Assembly: GCF_013396335.1 (NCBI RefSeq)
Contig: NZ_JABWSY010000001.1
Span: 447,869-511,868, forward strand
DNA: 64,000 nucleotides
Origin: Bacillus sp. EB106-08-02-XG196
Lineage (GTDB): Bacteria > Bacillota > Bacilli > Bacillales > Cytobacillaceae
Direction of reading: 5' to 3'
Below the pieces are notes generated by a model. That model was not told the DNA's origin and ran no database searches. It saw nothing but the letters and a program-made list of their open reading frames with translations. The translations under genes were made by a program, and so were the position numbers. Of this stretch, positions 36,455 through 45,290 are shown piece after piece (positions within the stretch are counted from its first letter, which is position 1; each line of letters opens with the position of its first letter).

Positions 36455-37022
36455 TGCGCTTGTGTTCCTTTCCTAATGGAAAACTGTTTAAGGCTCCTGT
36501 TTTAGCAAGACCTTCACTTAAATACTTTCCAAGTAGCCCGGCGAGCAGTGCTCCGCTCACAAGACGGAAAAAGAACATCGCAGTCACATAACCTGGCGAC
36601 AGAGCGGCATATCCTGAGACATAAAAGCCCCAAGCAAAGCTAAATACGGATGAACCCATCCCTGCTGCCATCAATACCCAGGTCGAATAATTCTTCCACC
36701 TTGTTGCGGCAAAGACAGCTTCCGCACCTAAACCTTGAATCATACCGGAGATGATTAATTGCGGTCCAACGGCATTTCCAAGCATGACTTCCACTGTAGC
36801 AGCGACTGTTTCTGATAGAAAAGCAGCACCCGGCTTGCGGATGATATAGGCAGCAATAATCGAGACGATAAACCAAATTCCGAAAATAATATCATAGCCA
36901 ATCAAACCAAACAAGCCGAAAAGGACATTACCAAGTTGGACAAACAGCAGATAAACGACTGCGAAAACTACAGCAAGTACCGATAAAACAATGACTTCAC
37001 GAAGCTTCCATTTTGCGAGCAT
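36441..37022 (-). CDS. ykoE: ECF substrate-binding (S) component, YkoE
   Basis: A 193-residue membrane protein of the YkoE family with about six helices, including YDIIFGIWFIVSIIAAYIIRKPGAAFLSE and the AEVMLGN-like loop in TVEVMLGNAVGPQ. It binds hydroxymethylpyrimidine or a thiamine-related ligand. Its ATG abuts the ykoF stop. Confidence 0.93.
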   Translation of the reverse strand: MLAKWKLREVIVLSVLAVVFAVVYLLFVQLGNVLFGLFGLIGYDIIFGIWFIVSIIAAYIIRKPGAAFLSETVAATVEVMLGNAVGPQLIISGMIQGLGAEAVFAATRWKNYSTWVLMAAGMGSSVFSFAWGFYVSGYAALSPGYVTAMFFFRLVSGALLAGLLGKYLSEGLAKTGALNSFPLGKEHKRNVTV

Positions 37023-37622
37023 TTATTTATCCCCCTTTTTTGAAGGGCTGTTCGCAGACATCACAACCGTCATCACAATATGAGTAGAATCGCTATCGTG
37101 CGCACCTTGGAAGGCATCCTCTAACGTTTTAAAAACCTTGTTCGCATCGCCATCAAGTCTTGAGGCATAGTGAACACCTTTTGTAAAAGTTCCTTGGTCT
37201 AGAGCAAGTTTACACTGATCCATAATCACATTCATATATGTAGGAATACCCATTGGGTATAGCGCAAATTGAACAGCGACCTCTTGCTGGATCTGCAGCG
37301 ATTTTTCCTCATTTAATCGATCCGCGTTTTCTGAAAGATAAACATCACCAGCTGAATCACCTGGACAGCCATTCGAAAACGTTGCCTGCAGCACAACATG
37401 GTCGCCGTTTTTTGTCGACTCTAGGAAAATAGCTTTCACGACATCAAAAACATGCTCGGACCTGCCTCTTACACATGTACTCACATCGTCCGACTCCATC
37501 CAAACCTTTGAAGTATCCACTTCTTCTAATGCTGATAGAATAATATCTACGAAGCTATCAGACATCGGATAAATCGAAAAACGCGCCCCTGTGATTTCAC
37601 TTGTTCCACAAAAATTAGTCAT
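37023..37622 (-). CDS. ykoF: YkoF, thiamine/HMP-binding protein
   Basis: 199 residues of the YkoF family, which binds thiamine or HMP with a duplicated ferredoxin-like fold. Visible halves start GARFSIYPMSDSFVDIIL and VAVQFALYPMGIPTYMNVI, the expected internal duplication. The ATG at 37622 with GGGGGT 8 nt upstream is chosen; the longer TTG start would overlap the riboswitch terminator. It is the first gene of the operon under TPP control. Confidence 0.93.
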   Translation of the reverse strand: MTNFCGTSEITGARFSIYPMSDSFVDIILSALEEVDTSKVWMESDDVSTCVRGRSEHVFDVVKAIFLESTKNGDHVVLQATFSNGCPGDSAGDVYLSENADRLNEEKSLQIQQEVAVQFALYPMGIPTYMNVIMDQCKLALDQGTFTKGVHYASRLDGDANKVFKTLEDAFQGAHDSDSTHIVMTVVMSANSPSKKGDK

Positions 37623-37653
37623 AATACAATACCCCCATTTAATTTTTGGCAAC

Positions 37654-37681
37654 AAAAAAACTGCATCCCATGGGAATGCAG
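37654..37681 (-). terminator. Terminator of the TPP riboswitch
   Basis: CTGCATTCCCA and TGGGATGCAG pair, followed by seven T on the minus strand, between the aptamer and ykoF. It is the likely expression platform that stops transcription when TPP is bound. Confidence 0.9.
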
Positions 37682-37720
37682 TCGAATCATATCAATGTTG
37701 ACCGAACGATAATCTTCTCC

Positions 37721-37805
37721 TGCACTTCCCCACGCTAGTATTATCTAGATCGGGTCATAAGGGTCGGACAAACGTCCTCTCAGCCAGAAAAGCTCCCCTA
37801 GTGCA
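37721..37805 (-). ncRNA. TPP (thiamine pyrophosphate) riboswitch
   Basis: The minus strand reads GCACTAGGGGAGC, CTGGCTGAGAGG, CCGACCCTTATGACC, GATCTAGATAATACTAGCG and GGGGAAGTGC, the full THI-box order. It controls ykoFEDC by a transcription terminator downstream. Confidence 0.95.
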
Positions 37806-37879
37806 AAAACCGTATGCAATTTTAAATGTTGGCTTAATCTTATGATAAATTTTCCAACTTGTAAAGGAAGTTGTTTTGC

Positions 37880-37950
37880 GGTGCCTGTCACCATAGGCGC
37901 TGGCTATGGTGACAGGCACCGCTCGTGGACACTGTCCACCTCAGGCGGAC
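37880..37950 (-). repeat. Dispersed palindromic element, copy g (43-bp class plus inverted arm)
   Basis: The 43-bp element lies at 37908-37950. A second inverted core sits at 37880-37892, so GGTGCCTGTCACCATAG and CTATGGTGACAGGCACC form a perfect 17-bp stem around GCGCTGG, a REPIN-like doublet. It lies between the TPP riboswitch and the penicillin acylase gene. Confidence 0.88.
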
Positions 37951-38078
37951 ACTATCGTATCTTGTTTTTTCTGTCGAAATTCTATATTCATCACAATGAA
38001 AACCCTTTCATGAAACTACATTTTTCACATAAAACATGCGTTATAGTGAACATGTATCTATTATTAGGAGGGGTTTTT

Positions 38079-40445
38079 TTGAAGAGGAATCATTTTTTGT
38101 CGGTTTTGTCCACAACTTTTATTGCAGCTAGTTTGCTAGCCGTACCTGCTCCGGGACTGGCAAAGCCCAAGTCTCCGCCGCAAGCATCTGCAGTGGTACA
38201 GATTGAATCTACTAAACTATTAATGCACCAAGGCCAAGAGGTTAAAATTGTCAGAGACTCTTTTGGTGTGCCTCACGTTTATTCAGAAACAGATACAGCC
38301 TTATTTTTCGGTGCGGGTTATGCAACTGCTGAGGACAGGCTATGGCAGGCAGAACTGTCGCGAATCGTTGCCAGCGGAAGAATGGCGGAGGTATTTGGAG
38401 GATCAGCTAATATCGGACAAGATCAGGTAATACGCCGTGACGGATACACAGATGTGGAAGCTCTTGCACAATTTGAACGTCTTCCTAATTATGTAAAGCG
38501 TGGATTACAGGGTTATATTGACGGAATCAACCATTACATAGAAACCACACCCGCTGCTGCACTGCCACCAGAATTCCGGGGGCAAAAACCAACAAAATGG
38601 ACCATTGTCGATTCTCTTAAAGTCCAACAGTTAATGGTGCGGAGATTTGGAGAGAGCGGGGGCGGAGAACTTGGAAAGGCTAATCAATTAATCAAGTTAC
38701 AGTCGAAATTTGGCCTAGAACAAGGTTTGAAAGCATTCGAAACCATTAATTTAAAGAACGACCCAAGCGCCCCTGTCTCTCTTCACACCACTACAGATAA
38801 AGGTGTTAAAAAGGCTAGTAAGCTAGATACAACAAACTTCCCGAACAGTGAGGCAGTGGCGAAGCAACTAGAACAGGAACAGCAAATGAAACTGGATATT
38901 GAAAAAGCATTTGGTTTCCCTCACAAAGGGGGCAGTAACGCCTGGGTTGTCAGTCCCTCACGAAGTGCATCAGGCGGTACCCTGTTACTTGGCGGACCAC
39001 AAATGGGGTATTCTGCTCCACAGATTTCCCACGAAGTAGGCATTCATGGCGCAGGCTACAATTCTGTAGGAATGGCCTTTGCTGGCGCTGGACCAATTCC
39101 TTTGATCGGACGTGGGAATGATTATGCCTGGACCACTACAACTGGAATGGGTGACCAAATCGACACCTTTGTTTTAAAAATTAATCCTGCGAATTCTGAA
39201 CAATATTGGCATAAAGGAAAATGGGTCAATTTTGAAGTTCGGACGGAAACAATAAAAGTTGCTGGTGGAACTGCAATTGACTATCCTATATACCGAAGCA
39301 TCTACGGTCCTGTAGTTCATAAAGATACTCAAACAGCCTACACCCAGAAACGTGCTCACTGGGGCCAGGAAATCGAAGCGATGATCGGTTTCTACGACTT
39401 TAATAAGGCAAGCAATATCAAACAGTTTGAAGAGGCTGCTAAAAATATTCCAACTTCCCATAACTTCTTATACTCTGACAAACAAGGTAACATTGGTTAC
39501 TGGATTACAGGACAAAATGCATTACGAGCCGAAGGAACAGATAACCGCCTCCCCATGCTCGGGGATGGTTCACAGGACTGGCAGGGAATTGCTCCTTTTG
39601 AATCTAATACACAAGCCATTAATCCTGCTCAAGGATATGTTGCCAACTGGAACAATAAGCCTAGTGCCGAATGGGAGTATACCGAGTCTTTATTTGGACC
39701 AACCCATCGCGTTGGATTTATCCTTGACCAGCTTGACTCGCTTAAAAAAGTATCATGGTCGGATATGGAGGAAATTAACAAAAGGGCCGGGCACATCGAA
39801 TTAAATGCCTATTTCTTCAAAGATTTACTTTTATCAAAAATAAACAGCAATCAAACTCTTCCGGAAGGTATTCAGAAGGCAGCAGATCTCGTTGCTGATT
39901 GGGATATGTACCAGTGGGACGAGAACGGGGATGAGCTTTATGATGATCCTGGCCTAACAATTTTCCGCAGCTGGTTCAATAGAGTAAAAGCTAGCATTCT
40001 AAAAGAATTACAAGGAATCGGCGGGGACTCGAATGATTTACTTTATCATGTCCTTAATACGGATGAGGAAGGTATTCAGAGCAATTACAGTTTCTTAGGT
40101 GACCTAGATGTTAATCAAATAGTCCTAGACAGCCTGCAGTTTGCTGTAGATAATCCTTCAGCAGCGAACGCAGGTAAAAACTTGGATGAGTGGCTGACAC
40201 CCATTTCAAAAATCAATTTCCAACAGCTTGGTGCAAAAGGAGTTGCCCCAATCCCTAATATGAACAGAGGCACATATAACCAAATCATTGAGTTTTCAAA
40301 ATTCAATACGAACAGTGTTAACATCATGCCTCCTGGTCAAAGCGGCAACCCGTTTTCACCACACTTCGACGACCAAAGATTATTATATGCCAGCTGGGAA
40401 TATAAACCGATGGTATTAGACATTTTAAAACCGAATAAAAAATAA
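38079..40445 (+). CDS. Secreted penicillin acylase family protein (Ntn hydrolase)
   Basis: About 788 residues. The signal peptide is at residues 1-30 (KRNHFLSVLSTTF ... APGLAKP). The alpha chain has VKIVRDSFGVPHVYSETDTALFFGAGYATAEDRLWQ; the Ntn nucleophile Ser is about residue 286 in KGGSNAWVV, where autoproteolysis would split alpha and beta chains. GPQMGYSAPQ and WTTTTGMGDQ follow. Such enzymes hydrolyse penicillin side chains or acyl-homoserine lactones; the true substrate is open. The TTG at 38079 is chosen (AGGAGGGG just upstream); a longer frame would start inside the dispersed repeat. Confidence 0.92.
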   Translation: MKRNHFLSVLSTTFIAASLLAVPAPGLAKPKSPPQASAVVQIESTKLLMHQGQEVKIVRDSFGVPHVYSETDTALFFGAGYATAEDRLWQAELSRIVASGRMAEVFGGSANIGQDQVIRRDGYTDVEALAQFERLPNYVKRGLQGYIDGINHYIETTPAAALPPEFRGQKPTKWTIVDSLKVQQLMVRRFGESGGGELGKANQLIKLQSKFGLEQGLKAFETINLKNDPSAPVSLHTTTDKGVKKASKLDTTNFPNSEAVAKQLEQEQQMKLDIEKAFGFPHKGGSNAWVVSPSRSASGGTLLLGGPQMGYSAPQISHEVGIHGAGYNSVGMAFAGAGPIPLIGRGNDYAWTTTTGMGDQIDTFVLKINPANSEQYWHKGKWVNFEVRTETIKVAGGTAIDYPIYRSIYGPVVHKDTQTAYTQKRAHWGQEIEAMIGFYDFNKASNIKQFEEAAKNIPTSHNFLYSDKQGNIGYWITGQNALRAEGTDNRLPMLGDGSQDWQGIAPFESNTQAINPAQGYVANWNNKPSAEWEYTESLFGPTHRVGFILDQLDSLKKVSWSDMEEINKRAGHIELNAYFFKDLLLSKINSNQTLPEGIQKAADLVADWDMYQWDENGDELYDDPGLTIFRSWFNRVKASILKELQGIGGDSNDLLYHVLNTDEEGIQSNYSFLGDLDVNQIVLDSLQFAVDNPSAANAGKNLDEWLTPISKINFQQLGAKGVAPIPNMNRGTYNQIIEFSKFNTNSVNIMPPGQSGNPFSPHFDDQRLLYASWEYKPMVLDILKPNKK

Positions 40446-40447
40446 TG

Positions 40448-40482
40448 CAAAGCCCCCTTCTTAACATCCGAAGGGGGCTTTG
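40448..40482. terminator. Bidirectional rho-independent terminator
   Basis: CAAAGCCCCCTTC pairs with GAAGGGGGCTTTG around a 9-nt loop; between the convergent acylase and SGNH hydrolase genes. Confidence 0.92.
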
Positions 40483-40500
40483 TAATTCAATTGTCTATCT

Positions 40501-41217
40501 TTAATTATTTTTACTCTTATCAATGTATTTCCAAAATTCCTTTGCTACTGCTTGATATCCTTCTAAACTTAGATGAATATCAGCTGGGTTTGGCAGATAA
40601 GTGGGGTAGTCCTTTGCTATGATTTTAGCAGTAGGGACAAATGTGTCTCCATTTACAATGGCTGTATGCTCAATGGCACCATTAAAGGTATCTAATATAG
40701 GTAATAACACTTCTTGACCTGGCATATATGGCAGGACATTGAAATAACCCATTACATATACTTTCGCATTAGGATTTAAACTATCAATTGTTTTTAAAAT
40801 GAAATCTATTTTAGCTGCTGTGGTGCCAATGGCAGCTGGGACATCTCCTTTTGTTAAAACCACAGAAAGCAAATCATTTCCGCCAATATCAATGGTAAGG
40901 TATTCAGCTTCTTTTATACTTGCTATTACATCTGGATTAGTGAGAACTTGGTTAACCACATCCCCAGATTTATAGCCCCCCACTGCAAAATTGTCAAAGT
41001 CAACCGTGTACTGCGATTGTTCAAAACGTTTAGCTAGGTAATCAGGGTATCCAAAATCTTTTTTTCCAAAAGGTGTAGCTCCTGCCGCTAGTGAATCTCC
41101 TAACGCAACATAATCAATTACTTTTTTCTCAGGCCCTTTTGCCAACGTGGTAACCGGTAAGGATGCTACTAAAACTCCCACTAACAATAAACTCTTAAAC
41201 TTCTTACTAATTCCCAT
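40501..41217 (-). CDS. Secreted SGNH/GDSL hydrolase
   Basis: 238 residues. The signal peptide is FKSLLLVGVLVASLPVTTLAK. SGNH blocks: DYVALGDSLAAGATPFG (Ser), GGYKSGDVV (Gly), DIGGNDLL (Asn) and NPADIHLSLEGYQ (Asp/His). It is an esterase or lipase acting outside the cell; the substrate is not predictable. Monocistronic. Confidence 0.9.
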   Translation of the reverse strand: MGISKKFKSLLLVGVLVASLPVTTLAKGPEKKVIDYVALGDSLAAGATPFGKKDFGYPDYLAKRFEQSQYTVDFDNFAVGGYKSGDVVNQVLTNPDVIASIKEAEYLTIDIGGNDLLSVVLTKGDVPAAIGTTAAKIDFILKTIDSLNPNAKVYVMGYFNVLPYMPGQEVLLPILDTFNGAIEHTAIVNGDTFVPTAKIIAKDYPTYLPNPADIHLSLEGYQAVAKEFWKYIDKSKNN

Positions 41218-41457
41218 ACTACCCCTCCGTTCTATATAACGCTCACATAAATCATAACAGAGAGATTATTAGTTCGCAATATTCATAATGTTACATATTT
41301 AAACAAAAAGTACTAATAGGAAAGTCGAAAATTCAATTAAAATATAAAAATATAATCAAAAAGTTGTAAAAGTTTTAATTAATTTGGTTATTAATCTAGA
41401 ACACTCTTTTGCTATAACCTTGCTGAACCTCCTTTGCTGTCATAAGATAGTAACTAT
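41218..41457. other. Divergent intergenic region
   Basis: About 240 bp of AT-rich DNA between the SGNH hydrolase and oxidoreductase genes, before element h. It holds the GGAGGGGTAGT RBS and a TATGAT-like -10 of the hydrolase on the minus strand. No further gene or structured RNA was seen. Confidence 0.5.
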
Positions 41458-41495
41458 AAAAATATACAATGATGTATAAATGGTGACAGGCACCG
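41458..41495 (+). repeat. 38-bp direct repeat, upstream copy (element h)
   Basis: AAAAATATACAATGATGTAT continuing through AAATGGTGACAGGCACCG. It matches 43546-43583 at 37 of 38 positions. It contains TATACA-N4-TGTATA and the element core. Translated in the same frame as the downstream copy it would read KIYNDV-stop. Confidence 0.9.
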
Positions 41496-41527
41496 AAAGG
41501 GGTAACAAGAAAGGGGATCGACCTATT

Positions 41528-43567
41528 ATGGAACAAAATGGGGTTTTTAAGTCTGTTTGCCCGCTGGATTGTCCGGATCAGTGTGGGTTGCTGCTGCATA
41601 AAGAGGATGGAAAGATTGTTAAAGTTGAGGGTGATTCGGAGCATCCGGTGACGAAGGGGAATATTTGCAATAAGGTTCGGAATATGACTAGCAGGATCTA
41701 TGATGAAAACCGCCTAAAGTATCCGATGAAGCGGGTTGGAGCTAAGGGCGAAGGAAGATTCGAACGTATCAGCTGGGATGAAGCGATTGAAACCATTACT
41801 TCTCGTTGGAAAACGCTTATCCAAACAGATGGTCCTGAAAGTATCCTTCCATACAGTTTTTATGGAAACATGGGCCGGCTTAACGCAGAGGGAATGGATC
41901 GTCGTTTCTTTCACCGCTTGGGAGCATCACAGCTTGATCGAAGTATTTGTTCCTCTGCAGGATCTGTTGGCTACAGATATACGATGGGCGGCAGCTTCGG
42001 AATAGATCCAGAAGATACGATCCATTCCAAGCTCATTATTTTTTGGGGGATTAACGCAGCTAGTACCAACATGCACCAGGTAGCACTTGCACAAAAAGCC
42101 CGTAAACAAAACGGCGCAAAAATTGTCGTCATTGATGTTCATAAGAATCAAACCGGTAGATTAGCAGATTGGTTTATTCCGATTTTACCAGGGACTGATA
42201 GTGCGCTTGCCCTTGGAATCATGCATATTTTATTTGCTGAAAATTTGGTCGACTCCTCCTTCTTAGAGCAATATACGGTTGGCTATGAAGAGCTGCGCGA
42301 GCATGTGATTCAATATGACCCCTTGACTGTTTCTGAAATAACAGGAGTTCCTGTTGAGGATATTTACAAGCTTGCTAGGATGTATGGAAATACCTCTCCT
42401 GCTTTTATACGAATTGGTAACGGACCACAGCATCATGATAATGGCGGTATGTTTGTCCGCAACGTTTCATGTCTTCCTGCCTTGACAGGTCAATGGCTTA
42501 TCAAAGGCGGAGGTGCCATAAAGGGAAATTCAGGGTATCTAGCAGTTAACACCGTAAAATTACAGCGTCCTCGGCTATTAAAGAACAAACAGACAAGGGT
42601 AATAAACATGAACCAGCTTGGAGATGCACTTCTCACGTTAGACCCTCCTGTAGAATCTCTTTATGTTTATAGTTCTAACCCAGCGGTTGTAGCTCCAGAA
42701 GGAGTTAAAGTTAGGAAAGGTCTTGAGCGTGAGGATTTATTCATTGTTGTCCATGATTTGTTTTTAACCGAGTCCGCCAAATATGCTGATATTGTCCTGC
42801 CAGCAACGTCCTCCTTTGAGAACACAGATGTTTACACATCCTACTGGCACCATTATATTCAAATTCAACAACCAGTCATCGAGGCCTATGAAGAGTCAAA
42901 ATCCAATGTCGATGTTTTCCGTCTTCTTGCGAAAGGAATGGGTTTTGAAGAATCAGCATTTGAAGAAACTGAAGAAGAAATGATAGCGGAGACACTTGAT
43001 TTTACGGCTAATCCCTATTTGGATGGATTAGATTATGAAACTTTGGCAGCAAAGCAATTTGTGAAAGCAAAGGTAAAACCATTGTTTCCGGGTAAATTGC
43101 GGACACCAAGCGGGAAAATCGAGCTGTACTCAAAGCGGATGAAAGCAAATGGATATCCTCCACTGCCCACTTATATCCCAATCGTAGTGGACGGGGATCA
43201 TTCATATCACTTTATCCCAGCACCCAATCATAATTTCTTAAACTCTACCTTTTCAAATAATCAAAAACACATCGTTCTGGAAAAGGAACCACGCTTGCAC
43301 ATGAATCGTAAGGATGCCGAGACTTCGGGGATTGTTGACGGGGAGCTTGTCCGAGTTTGGAACCATCGCGGAGAATGTATGTTAAAAGTGACCATAGGCG
43401 AAAACGTCCTCCCGGGAGTAGTCGCCACCCAAGGACTCTGGGCAGATTTAGAAGGAACCAAACAACTCGTTAACACCCTAACACCAGACCGAATCGCCGA
43501 CATGGGCGGCGGGGCAACCTTCTTCTCTGGCCGGGTCAGCGTTGAAAAAATATACAGTGATGTATAA
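41528..43567 (+). CDS. Molybdopterin oxidoreductase, YyaE-like
   Basis: About 679 residues of the DMSO-reductase family. The N-terminal 4Fe-4S cluster binding site is CPLDCPDQCG with a fourth Cys in GNICNK. Mo-bisMGD domains follow: RISWDEAIETI, GNMGRLNAEGMDRRF, FWGINAASTNMHQ, PGTDSALALGIMH, and C-terminal PAPNHNFLNSTF, EPRLHMNRKDAE and VATQGLW. No Tat signal, so cytoplasmic. The physiological substrate is unknown. The ATG at 41528 (AAAGGGG upstream) is chosen; longer starts lie in the repeat. The last six codons and the stop lie in repeat i. Confidence 0.92.
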   Translation: MEQNGVFKSVCPLDCPDQCGLLLHKEDGKIVKVEGDSEHPVTKGNICNKVRNMTSRIYDENRLKYPMKRVGAKGEGRFERISWDEAIETITSRWKTLIQTDGPESILPYSFYGNMGRLNAEGMDRRFFHRLGASQLDRSICSSAGSVGYRYTMGGSFGIDPEDTIHSKLIIFWGINAASTNMHQVALAQKARKQNGAKIVVIDVHKNQTGRLADWFIPILPGTDSALALGIMHILFAENLVDSSFLEQYTVGYEELREHVIQYDPLTVSEITGVPVEDIYKLARMYGNTSPAFIRIGNGPQHHDNGGMFVRNVSCLPALTGQWLIKGGGAIKGNSGYLAVNTVKLQRPRLLKNKQTRVINMNQLGDALLTLDPPVESLYVYSSNPAVVAPEGVKVRKGLEREDLFIVVHDLFLTESAKYADIVLPATSSFENTDVYTSYWHHYIQIQQPVIEAYEESKSNVDVFRLLAKGMGFEESAFEETEEEMIAETLDFTANPYLDGLDYETLAAKQFVKAKVKPLFPGKLRTPSGKIELYSKRMKANGYPPLPTYIPIVVDGDHSYHFIPAPNHNFLNSTFSNNQKHIVLEKEPRLHMNRKDAETSGIVDGELVRVWNHRGECMLKVTIGENVLPGVVATQGLWADLEGTKQLVNTLTPDRIADMGGGATFFSGRVSVEKIYSDV

Positions 43568-43583
43568 ATGGTGACAGGCACCG
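43546..43583 (+). repeat. 38-bp direct repeat, downstream copy (element i)
   Basis: The counterpart of element h, 2,088 bp away in direct orientation. It encodes the last residues KIYSDV and the stop codon of the oxidoreductase, then runs into the core GGTGACAGGCACC. Confidence 0.9.
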
Positions 43584-43606
43584 CCCCTTGGGCGGTGCCT
43601 TCTTAT
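43577..43606. terminator. Repeat-derived terminator hairpin
   Basis: GGCACCGCCC pairs perfectly with GGGCGGTGCC around CTT, followed by TTCTTATTAT. The left arm is the end of element i, so the dispersed element appears to serve as terminator between convergent genes. Confidence 0.8.
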
Positions 43607-44811
43607 TATAGTGAGAGTTCGCCGACGTTTTGTAGTGTGGCTTCTGCTTCTCCTTTGCCTTTTTCCTCTTCTACTGTACCTGTATTTAGTCGGATGATAT
43701 TTTGAAGGGTTCCTTTTAATTTTCTTTCTCGTACGATTACTTCATCTAGGACATCTAATGTTGCTACCTTAGAGCGTAGCACCTCTTCGTTTACATCACG
43801 ATCAAGGGTAAGCTGACCATTTACAATAATGGAAACTGGCTGGTCTAGAGCAAGAAATTGATCGTTGGACCATACTTCTTCCCCGTCAATGACGATAAAA
43901 CTATTTTCGTAAGACAATACTTCTGTTTCCATCAGGCTTAAAAGTTCATAGACGAGGTCTTCGACTCCCTCATGGCAAATGATGACGGATGTAGAGTGTA
44001 TTTTTCCGATTGCTTTTGTCAGCATTTCTCTTGAAACATCACTCTCAATGATTACCGGTTTATTTGTAAACCAGTTTTTCTGTTGGAACCTGCGAATGGA
44101 ACGGGCATTTAGACGCAGCGGTTTTCCCAAAACTTCATACCCTGCTGGAATCACCTCTACTACACTGGCTGTTAACGAAGCTACTTTTTTATACAAATAC
44201 GATTCTTGATTCTCAAATAGTGAGACTTTTCCATTCACTTCTAACTTACTGATTTTTTCATTAAAGAGATCAAGATTAAGGTCCTGCGCAAAGGAAAGCA
44301 ATCCATTCACCACTAAATATAAAGACTCATCTATTGATTGTAAGAAGGAATTCGTCAGTGTGAATTTACCATTTTCAAACCGAGGTGCTGCACCTTCATA
44401 GGTTTCCACAGCTCCATTGCCTTTTGAAAGCATTTTGCCTGCAATTCCAGTGAGATGAGTTGGACTATATACCTTACCATTAACCAGCAAAGTTAATTGG
44501 CCCGCTTGAACTTGGTCTGCCTGAACATTTTTATCAATAATAACCATGCCGTTTACAAGGAGAAAAACTGGCTCAACAATTGAAGAAAGATAGTTTTGGT
44601 CCAGATGAAAAACTCCATTAAACAGGCGATAGCCAGCTGGTATTTCTAAGCTTGACCCGATATTCCCAATATTTAACTTCGTTAAAAGATGTGCATTTTC
44701 TTTTCCATAGAGCACTAGCCCTACATTTTCAATTCGTTCTATCCCTTTAATACTCTCTTCTGTTGCATTCACCAAATTTAATAATCCTACATTTCCAATT
44801 CGTTGACTCAT
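43606..44811 (-). CDS. Internally repetitive protein coupled to a sigma factor, unknown function
   Basis: A 401-residue soluble protein without signal or membrane helix that I do not recognise. It carries about four copies of a roughly 36-residue beta-rich unit built as LLVNGxVxxDxxVxxxxLxxKIxxLxVNGxV, for example FLLVNGMVIIDKNV, LYLVVNGLLSFAQDL and SIIVNGQLTLDRDV. Its ATG overlaps the sigma factor stop (TAATG), so the two are translationally coupled, the place where an anti-sigma factor usually stands. It lacks the membrane helix and zinc motif of standard anti-sigmas. A cytoplasmic partner or target of the sigma factor is an inference. Confidence 0.75.
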   Translation of the reverse strand: MSQRIGNVGLLNLVNATEESIKGIERIENVGLVLYGKENAHLLTKLNIGNIGSSLEIPAGYRLFNGVFHLDQNYLSSIVEPVFLLVNGMVIIDKNVQADQVQAGQLTLLVNGKVYSPTHLTGIAGKMLSKGNGAVETYEGAAPRFENGKFTLTNSFLQSIDESLYLVVNGLLSFAQDLNLDLFNEKISKLEVNGKVSLFENQESYLYKKVASLTASVVEVIPAGYEVLGKPLRLNARSIRRFQQKNWFTNKPVIIESDVSREMLTKAIGKIHSTSVIICHEGVEDLVYELLSLMETEVLSYENSFIVIDGEEVWSNDQFLALDQPVSIIVNGQLTLDRDVNEEVLRSKVATLDVLDEVIVRERKLKGTLQNIIRLNTGTVEEEKGKGEAEATLQNVGELSL

Positions 44812-45290
44812 TATTTCTCCTCCTCCAAAATCTTTCTTAATCGCTTGATAGCAAGATGAAGCTTGTAGCGCACTGTAGACGCCGGAATCCTTAGCTGCTC
44901 ACCAATCTCCTGACTGGAAAGCCCTAACCAATATCTTTTAAAAATAAGATCACTTAATTCCTGTGGCAAATGAGCGAGTAACTCGGTTACCTCCAAGTGG
45001 CTGACACCAGCCTCCTGGATCGAAAAATCAAAGTCCTCCTCCCACTGAGTCAATCGCTGTTCTTTTCTCTGATCGTCAATAAGTCTGTTTTTCATGACCC
45101 GAAAAAACCATGCCCGCTGCTTATATTCTGGTAAACTAAGCAGCTGTGGTTCGTTGAGCGACTTTACCAATGCATCCTGAATCAGGTCATGGGCCTCCTG
45201 CTCATGCCTGGCAATGGATTTTGCAAAGCGCAACAAGTCATCCTTTAACTTTTCATATAAATCACTCACTTCCACATGCACATTGATCAC
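44811..45290 (-). CDS. RNA polymerase sigma factor, ECF-like
   Basis: 159 residues with sigma-70 regions 2 and 4 only. Region 2: AKSIARHEQEAHDLIQDALVKSL and RAWFFRVMKNRLIDDQRKEQR. Region 4 HTH: LPQELSDLIFKRYWLGLSSQEIGEQLRIPASTVRYKLHLAIKRLRK. The gene is followed by the 401-aa repeat protein with overlapping stop/start. No GGAAC/CGTC-like autoregulatory promoter was recognised upstream. Confidence 0.9.
   Translation of the reverse strand: MINVHVEVSDLYEKLKDDLLRFAKSIARHEQEAHDLIQDALVKSLNEPQLLSLPEYKQRAWFFRVMKNRLIDDQRKEQRLTQWEEDFDFSIQEAGVSHLEVTELLAHLPQELSDLIFKRYWLGLSSQEIGEQLRIPASTVRYKLHLAIKRLRKILEEEK

Noticed and set aside
37842..38078. N-terminal extension of the penicillin acylase frame
   Set aside because: It has no ribosome site, runs through dispersed element g, and would bury the signal peptide; the TTG at 38079 has AGGAGGGG upstream.
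41480..41527. N-terminal extension of the oxidoreductase from within repeat h
   Set aside because: The ATG at 41528 has a ribosome site and starts just before the Fe-S motif as in relatives.
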